From assembly GCF_014648255.1 (NCBI RefSeq), contig NZ_BMQT01000005.1, positions 62,001-126,000 on the forward strand: a stretch of DNA of 64,000 nucleotides. The letters are read 5' to 3'. The stretch's first letter is position 1. Every line of letters starts with the position of its first letter. The DNA comes from Nocardioides albus (GTDB lineage Bacteria > Actinomycetota > Actinomycetes > Propionibacteriales > Nocardioidaceae). Under the pieces are notes generated by a model, which was not told where the DNA came from, ran no database searches, and saw nothing but the letters and a program-made list of their open reading frames with translations. Shown here in pieces: positions 60,731 through 64,000 of the stretch. The position numbers and the translations under genes were made by a program.

Positions 60731-60764
60731 AACAGCCGATCGCCGTGACTATTCCGACCCCGGA

Positions 60765-60770
60765 TAGCCT
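60765..60770 (+). promoter_or_regulatory. Leaderless -10 box of menB (TAGCCT)
   Basis: TAGCCT lies 7 bases before ATG 60778 with no ribosome site. Confidence 0.5.
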
Positions 60771-60777
60771 CGGGCGC

Positions 60778-61725
60778 ATGAGTGCTATCGAAGGAGTCTC
60801 CGACACGTTCGACCCGAGCCGCTGGGACGACGTCCCGGGTTTCGAGGATCTGACCGACCTGACCTACCACCGGGCCAAGGAGCACGGCACCGTACGCATC
60901 GCCTTCGACCGCCCCGACGTACTCAACGCCTTCCGCCCGCACACCGTCGACGAGCTCCTCCGCGTGCTGGAGCACGCCCGGATCTCCGCCGACGTCGGCT
61001 GCGTCCTACTCACCGGCAACGGCCCGTCGGTCAAGAACGGCAAGCACTCCTTCTGCACCGGCGGCGACCAGCGCATCCGCGGCAAGGCCGGCTACCAGTA
61101 CGAGGAGACCGAGGCGTACGCCGCCGGCCGGACCGGCGCGGAGGAGCCCACCCCGATCGACAAGGCCAAGCTCGCCCGGCTGCACATCCTCGAGTGCCAG
61201 CGACTGATCCGCTTCATGCCCAAGGTCGTCATCTGCGTCGTCCCCGGCTGGACCGCCGGCGGCGGCCACTCCCTCCACGTGGTGTGCGACCTGACGCTCG
61301 CGAGCGCCGAGCACGGGCGCTTCAAGCAGACCGACGCCGACGTCGGCTCGTTCGACGGCGGCTACGGGAGCGCCTACCTCGCTCGCCAGGTCGGCCAGAA
61401 GTTCGCCCGCGAGATCTTCTTCCTCGCCGAGGAGTACTCGGCCGAGGACGGTGTCCGCATGGGCACCGTCAACCGCGCCGTGCCGCACGCCGAGCTCGAG
61501 GGCGTCGCGCTCGAGTGGGGCCGCAAGATCAACGGCAAGTCACCCACGGCCCAGCGGATGCTGAAGTACGCCTTCAACCTCCTCGACGACGGCCTCGTCG
61601 GCCAGCAGATGTTCGCCGGCGAGACCACCCGCCTGGCCTACATGACCGACGAGGCCCAGGAGGGGCGCGACCAGTTCCTCGAGAAGCGGGAGCCCGACTG
61701 GTCGCCCTACCCCTGGTACTACTGA
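60778..61725 (+). CDS. menB: 1,4-dihydroxy-2-naphthoyl-CoA synthase
   Basis: A 315-residue crotonase-fold enzyme of menaquinone synthesis, closing the second ring of o-succinylbenzoyl-CoA. MenB landmarks are VRIAFDRPDVLNAFRPHTVDEL, the oxyanion-hole segment FCTGGDQRIRG, GWTAGGGHSLHVVCDLTLAS, the active-site Asp and Ser region TDADVGSFDGGYGSAYLARQVG, and the C-terminal EGRDQFLEKREPDWSPYPWYY. The long form (about 315 residues) matches the actinobacterial enzyme. ATG 60778 is chosen by the family start and -10 box over the upstream GTG 60745. The convergent amphi-Trp gene ends 7 bases away. Confidence 0.95.
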   Translation: MSAIEGVSDTFDPSRWDDVPGFEDLTDLTYHRAKEHGTVRIAFDRPDVLNAFRPHTVDELLRVLEHARISADVGCVLLTGNGPSVKNGKHSFCTGGDQRIRGKAGYQYEETEAYAAGRTGAEEPTPIDKAKLARLHILECQRLIRFMPKVVICVVPGWTAGGGHSLHVVCDLTLASAEHGRFKQTDADVGSFDGGYGSAYLARQVGQKFAREIFFLAEEYSAEDGVRMGTVNRAVPHAELEGVALEWGRKINGKSPTAQRMLKYAFNLLDDGLVGQQMFAGETTRLAYMTDEAQEGRDQFLEKREPDWSPYPWYY

Positions 61726-61732
61726 GCTCCCG

Positions 61733-61951
61733 TCACCACTTCAGCTCGATCTCGAGCTCGCGCTCGTCGTCCCCGATCTCGATCTCGAGCTTGAAGTCGA
61801 CCTCGTCGGGTACGCGCACCTTGAAACGCAGTCCTTCTCTTTCGAACTCGACCTCGTTGTTGCTGGCGAGCGCGTCGGCCAGGGCGCGCAGGCGAGCCGC
61901 CGCATCCTCGCGACGTAGCCTCGCTCGTTCGGTGACTTCCATCAGGTCCAT
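61733..61951 (-). CDS. Amphi-Trp domain-containing small protein
   Basis: 72 residues. A basic N-terminal helix (VTERARLRREDAAARLRALADAL) leads to EFEREGLRFKVRVPDEVDFKLEIEIGDDERELEIELKW, whose alternating charged and hydrophobic pattern ending in a Trp is the amphi-Trp domain. Function unknown. ATG 61951 has AAGGAG 6 bases upstream, which favours it over the frame to 61984. Confidence 0.8.
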   Translation of the reverse strand: MDLMEVTERARLRREDAAARLRALADALASNNEVEFEREGLRFKVRVPDEVDFKLEIEIGDDERELEIELKW

Positions 61952-62017
61952 GCTGAGCTCCTTGTTGTGGCGTTGGGGTTGCATGATCTCGGCCGAGCGT
62001 GATTCGCGCCAGCCCCC

Positions 62018-62743
62018 TCACCGTGGCAGCGCGGCGAGCTCGCTCAGCTCGCGCTGATAGGCGCTGTAGGTCTCGCGCAGCTCCGCCGCGGGCCAGTCGG
62101 AAGGGCGGAGCTCGACGGGGAGGAGCGGGTCGGCGCTGAGGTGGCGCACGATCGCGGCGGCGGTGGCGAGCCGGAGCGCGGGCTCGGGCGTCGTCGACAG
62201 GCGCTCGAGCAGGCGCTCGCCTTCGCGGGCCCAACCGGCGAGATCCCACAACGAGGAGGCGAGGTCGCCGGGGTCCTGTTCCGGGGTGGCGGTGAACGTC
62301 TGGAGCACCGGGTCGGAGAAGCGCGGGCGCTGGAGGTTGGCGGGGCGGGTCCAGACACCTTCGCGGAGCTCGGCGAGGCGGTGGGCCTTCAGGGCGTCGC
62401 GCAGGATCGCGCGCTCCGAGCCGGGGCGGCCGGTGGTGACGACGATCGCCATCTCCCAGGTGCCGTCCCAGGGCTTGTCGGCGGTGTGTACGGCCTCGTC
62501 CTGATGGGCCTGGCGCTGGATGAGCCGCTCGCCGAGTCGGTAGCCGGCATCGGTCCGGCGTAGGTCGCCGTCGGCGACGGCGCGGGTGACCGCGACCCGC
62601 ACGGTAGAAGGCGCGATCCCGAGGAACTGGCCGGCGCGGGCGAGGTCGGCGGGCGTCAGCGGGTTCGGGTGGGCGCCGAGCATCAGGCTCAAGATGGCAG
62701 AGCGGGCGGAGAGCGGAGCAAGGTCATCACGCGCGGTAGCCAC
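62018..62743 (-). CDS. PaaX family transcriptional regulator
   Basis: 241 residues. The N-terminal winged helix reads LSARSAILSLMLGAHPNPLTPADLARAGQFLGIAPSTVRVAVTRAVADGDLRRTDAGYRLGE, matching PaaX (the GntR-like HTH of phenylacetate repressors). The middle part (WDGTWEMAIVV ... RAILRDALKAHRLAELREGVWTRPANL) and the C-terminal helical domain (YSAYQRELSELAAL) complete the family layout. It is divergent from an AidB-like acyl-CoA dehydrogenase, with 91 bases between them holding a direct repeat, so it probably represses that gene in response to an acyl-CoA. Confidence 0.85.
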   Translation of the reverse strand: MATARDDLAPLSARSAILSLMLGAHPNPLTPADLARAGQFLGIAPSTVRVAVTRAVADGDLRRTDAGYRLGERLIQRQAHQDEAVHTADKPWDGTWEMAIVVTTGRPGSERAILRDALKAHRLAELREGVWTRPANLQRPRFSDPVLQTFTATPEQDPGDLASSLWDLAGWAREGERLLERLSTTPEPALRLATAAAIVRHLSADPLLPVELRPSDWPAAELRETYSAYQRELSELAALPR

Positions 62744-62820
62744 CTCTGCATCCTCTCAGCAGGGTCTCGACAATCTCGACCACCGGGGCGCAGGCTGCAA
62801 CATTATAGAAGACGACTGTG

Positions 62821-62836
62821 GTAACATCTGTAACAT
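62821..62836 (+). promoter_or_regulatory. Direct repeat and leaderless -10 box of the aidB-like gene
   Basis: GTAACAT occurs at 62821-62827 and 62830-62836 with a 9-base period, the second copy overlapping the ATG at 62835. TAACAT (62822-62827) fits a TANNNT box 7 bases before the ATG. A regulator bound here would block transcription directly; PaaX is the obvious candidate. Confidence 0.45.
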
Positions 62837-64000
62837 GACGACTGGCAGTCACGAGGCTCATTCCACCCATGTGGTCAGCAACCAGGTCCCGCCGTTGGTG
62901 GGTCACAACACGGCCGGAGACCCGGTCCTGCGGGAGGGCGTCGAGCGTGAGGGCGCGGCGTGGGCGCTGCCGGAGATCGACGAGCTGGGTCGCCTCGCCG
63001 GCACCGCGGAGGCGCAGGACTGGGGCCGGCTCGCCGAGCGGGTGCCGCCGCGTCTGCACACCCACGACCGCTACGGTCACCGCGTCGACGAGGTCGAGTA
63101 CGTCCCGGCGTACCACCAACTGATGGCCACCGCGGTGGAGCACGGCCTGCACGCTGCCCCCTGGGCCGACGACCGCGCCGGCGCCCATGTCGCCCGGGCC
63201 GCGAAGTTCTTCGCCTGGAACGTCGACGCCGGCCACGGCTGCCCGATCTCGATGACCTACGCGGTGGTCCCCGCGCTGCGGGCCAACCCCGAGATCGCCG
63301 CCAGGTTCGAGCCGCTGCTGACCAATCGGGAGTACGACTTCGGCCTCCGCGACCCCCAGACCAAGCGCGGTCTGATCGCCGGGATGTCGATGACCGAGAA
63401 GCAGGGCGGCTCCGACGTCCGCGCGAACACGACGACCGCGACGCCGCAGACGGATGGGACGTACGTCCTGCGCGGGCACAAGTGGTTCACCAGTGCGCCG
63501 ATGAGCGACATGTTCCTCACGCTCGCCCAGACGTCCAACGGAGTCTCGTGCTTCCTCGTGCCGCGGGTGCTGCCCGGCGGTGAGCGCAATGCGATGCGCT
63601 TCATGCGGCTCAAGGACAAGCTCGGCAACAAGTCGAACGCCTCCTCCGAGATCGAGTACGACGCGGCCACCGGCTGGCTCGTCGGCGAGGAGGGCCGTGG
63701 GGTCCGCACGATCGTCGAGATGGTCAACATGACCCGGCTCGACTGCGTGATCGGCTCCTCGGCCGGCATGCGCACCGCGCTGACCATGGCGGCGCACCAC
63801 GCCCAGCACCGCTCGGCGTTCGGCAAGCTCCTGGTCGACCAGCCGGCGATGCGCAACGTACTGGCTGACCTGCAGGTCGAGTCCGAGGCGGCGACGACTG
63901 CGATGCTGCGGCTGGCGGGTGCCAACGACCGGGCGATCCGCGGCGACGAGGGCGAAGCGGCTCTGCGTCGGATCGCCCTCGCCGTCACGAAGTACTACGT
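62835..64000 (+). CDS. AidB-like acyl-CoA dehydrogenase family protein (3' end outside window)
   Basis: The 388 visible residues start MTTGSHEAHSTHVVSNQVPPLVGHNTAGDPVLREGVEREGAAW, the N-terminal extension typical of AidB-type proteins (DNA alkylation response flavoproteins). The flavin region has GCPISMTYAVVPALRANPEIAARFEPLL and IAGMSMTEKQGGSDVRANTTTA, followed by the YVLRGHKWFTSAPMSDMF strand that packs on FAD and, further on, MTRLDCVIGSSAGMRTALTMAAHHAQHRSAFG. AidB protects DNA from alkylation or degrades alkylating agents. The gene runs off the window; a divergent PaaX-type regulator supports inducible control. Confidence 0.88.
   Translation, partial: MTTGSHEAHSTHVVSNQVPPLVGHNTAGDPVLREGVEREGAAWALPEIDELGRLAGTAEAQDWGRLAERVPPRLHTHDRYGHRVDEVEYVPAYHQLMATAVEHGLHAAPWADDRAGAHVARAAKFFAWNVDAGHGCPISMTYAVVPALRANPEIAARFEPLLTNREYDFGLRDPQTKRGLIAGMSMTEKQGGSDVRANTTTATPQTDGTYVLRGHKWFTSAPMSDMFLTLAQTSNGVSCFLVPRVLPGGERNAMRFMRLKDKLGNKSNASSEIEYDAATGWLVGEEGRGVRTIVEMVNMTRLDCVIGSSAGMRTALTMAAHHAQHRSAFGKLLVDQPAMRNVLADLQVESEAATTAMLRLAGANDRAIRGDEGEAALRRIALAVTKYY

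Overview
The window is high-GC actinobacterial chromosome, most likely from Nocardioides or a close relative in the Nocardioidaceae. The reasons are the order nadC-coaX-lsr2-clpC-mutY-disA-radA (also familiar from mycobacteria), an F420-type nitroreductase, a GTP-dependent PEP carboxykinase, RecBCD, and many genes preceded by a TANNNT box only 6-8 nt from the start codon, which indicates leaderless transcripts. There are no rRNA or tRNA genes, CRISPR arrays, intact insertion sequences or prophage.

Layout. 1-11 kb: NAD biosynthesis (nadB 3' end, nadC), a type III pantothenate kinase with damaged motifs, lsr2, clpC behind a ClgR/SigR-type control region, mutY, a secreted protein, disA and radA, then a LacI regulator. 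11-24.7 kb: a mixed set with a ferredoxin reductase, a secreted M15 peptidase, a methyltransferase/VOC pair, two MFS transporters, an exopolyphosphatase-family protein, a TIM-barrel isomerase, a large EspC-like/propeller protein with a lipoprotein partner, and an ABC exporter whose ATPase gene has collapsed. 24.9-34.1 kb: a nitrate/nitrite assimilation cluster (molybdenum nitrate reductase, its FAD/[2Fe-2S] electron-transfer subunit, nirB, nirD, NnaR-type regulator, sirohydrochlorin chelatase). 34.3-39.3 kb: an ArgJ-family enzyme of the OAT2 type, small membrane proteins and pckG. 39.5-50.9 kb: an accessory island with a 1630-residue LPXTG surface protein carrying ten SdrD-B-like repeats, lipoproteins, a decayed lipoprotein duplicate, and five genes resembling type VII secretion substrates without any secretion machinery. 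51-59.4 kb: recC-recB-recD with 4-nt overlaps. 59.6-64 kb: an ACT-domain protein, an F420-type nitroreductase, menB, an amphi-Trp protein, a PaaX-type regulator and a divergent AidB-like acyl-CoA dehydrogenase, cut by the window end.

The most unusual structure is a family of palindromic intergenic elements. Four copies (5389-5525, 7202-7359, 24693-24830, 59449-59586) share one design: tandem units of about 21 bp on the left, a central hairpin, inverted units on the right, and an ending in CGGCGGG or CGGCAGG. Three of them fill the whole space between two convergent stop codons. A second array type lies at 34092-34344, and a perfect 17-bp inverted repeat sits in frame inside the nitrate-reductase electron-transfer gene.

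All functional calls are readings of the sequence against remembered families; no database search was run.
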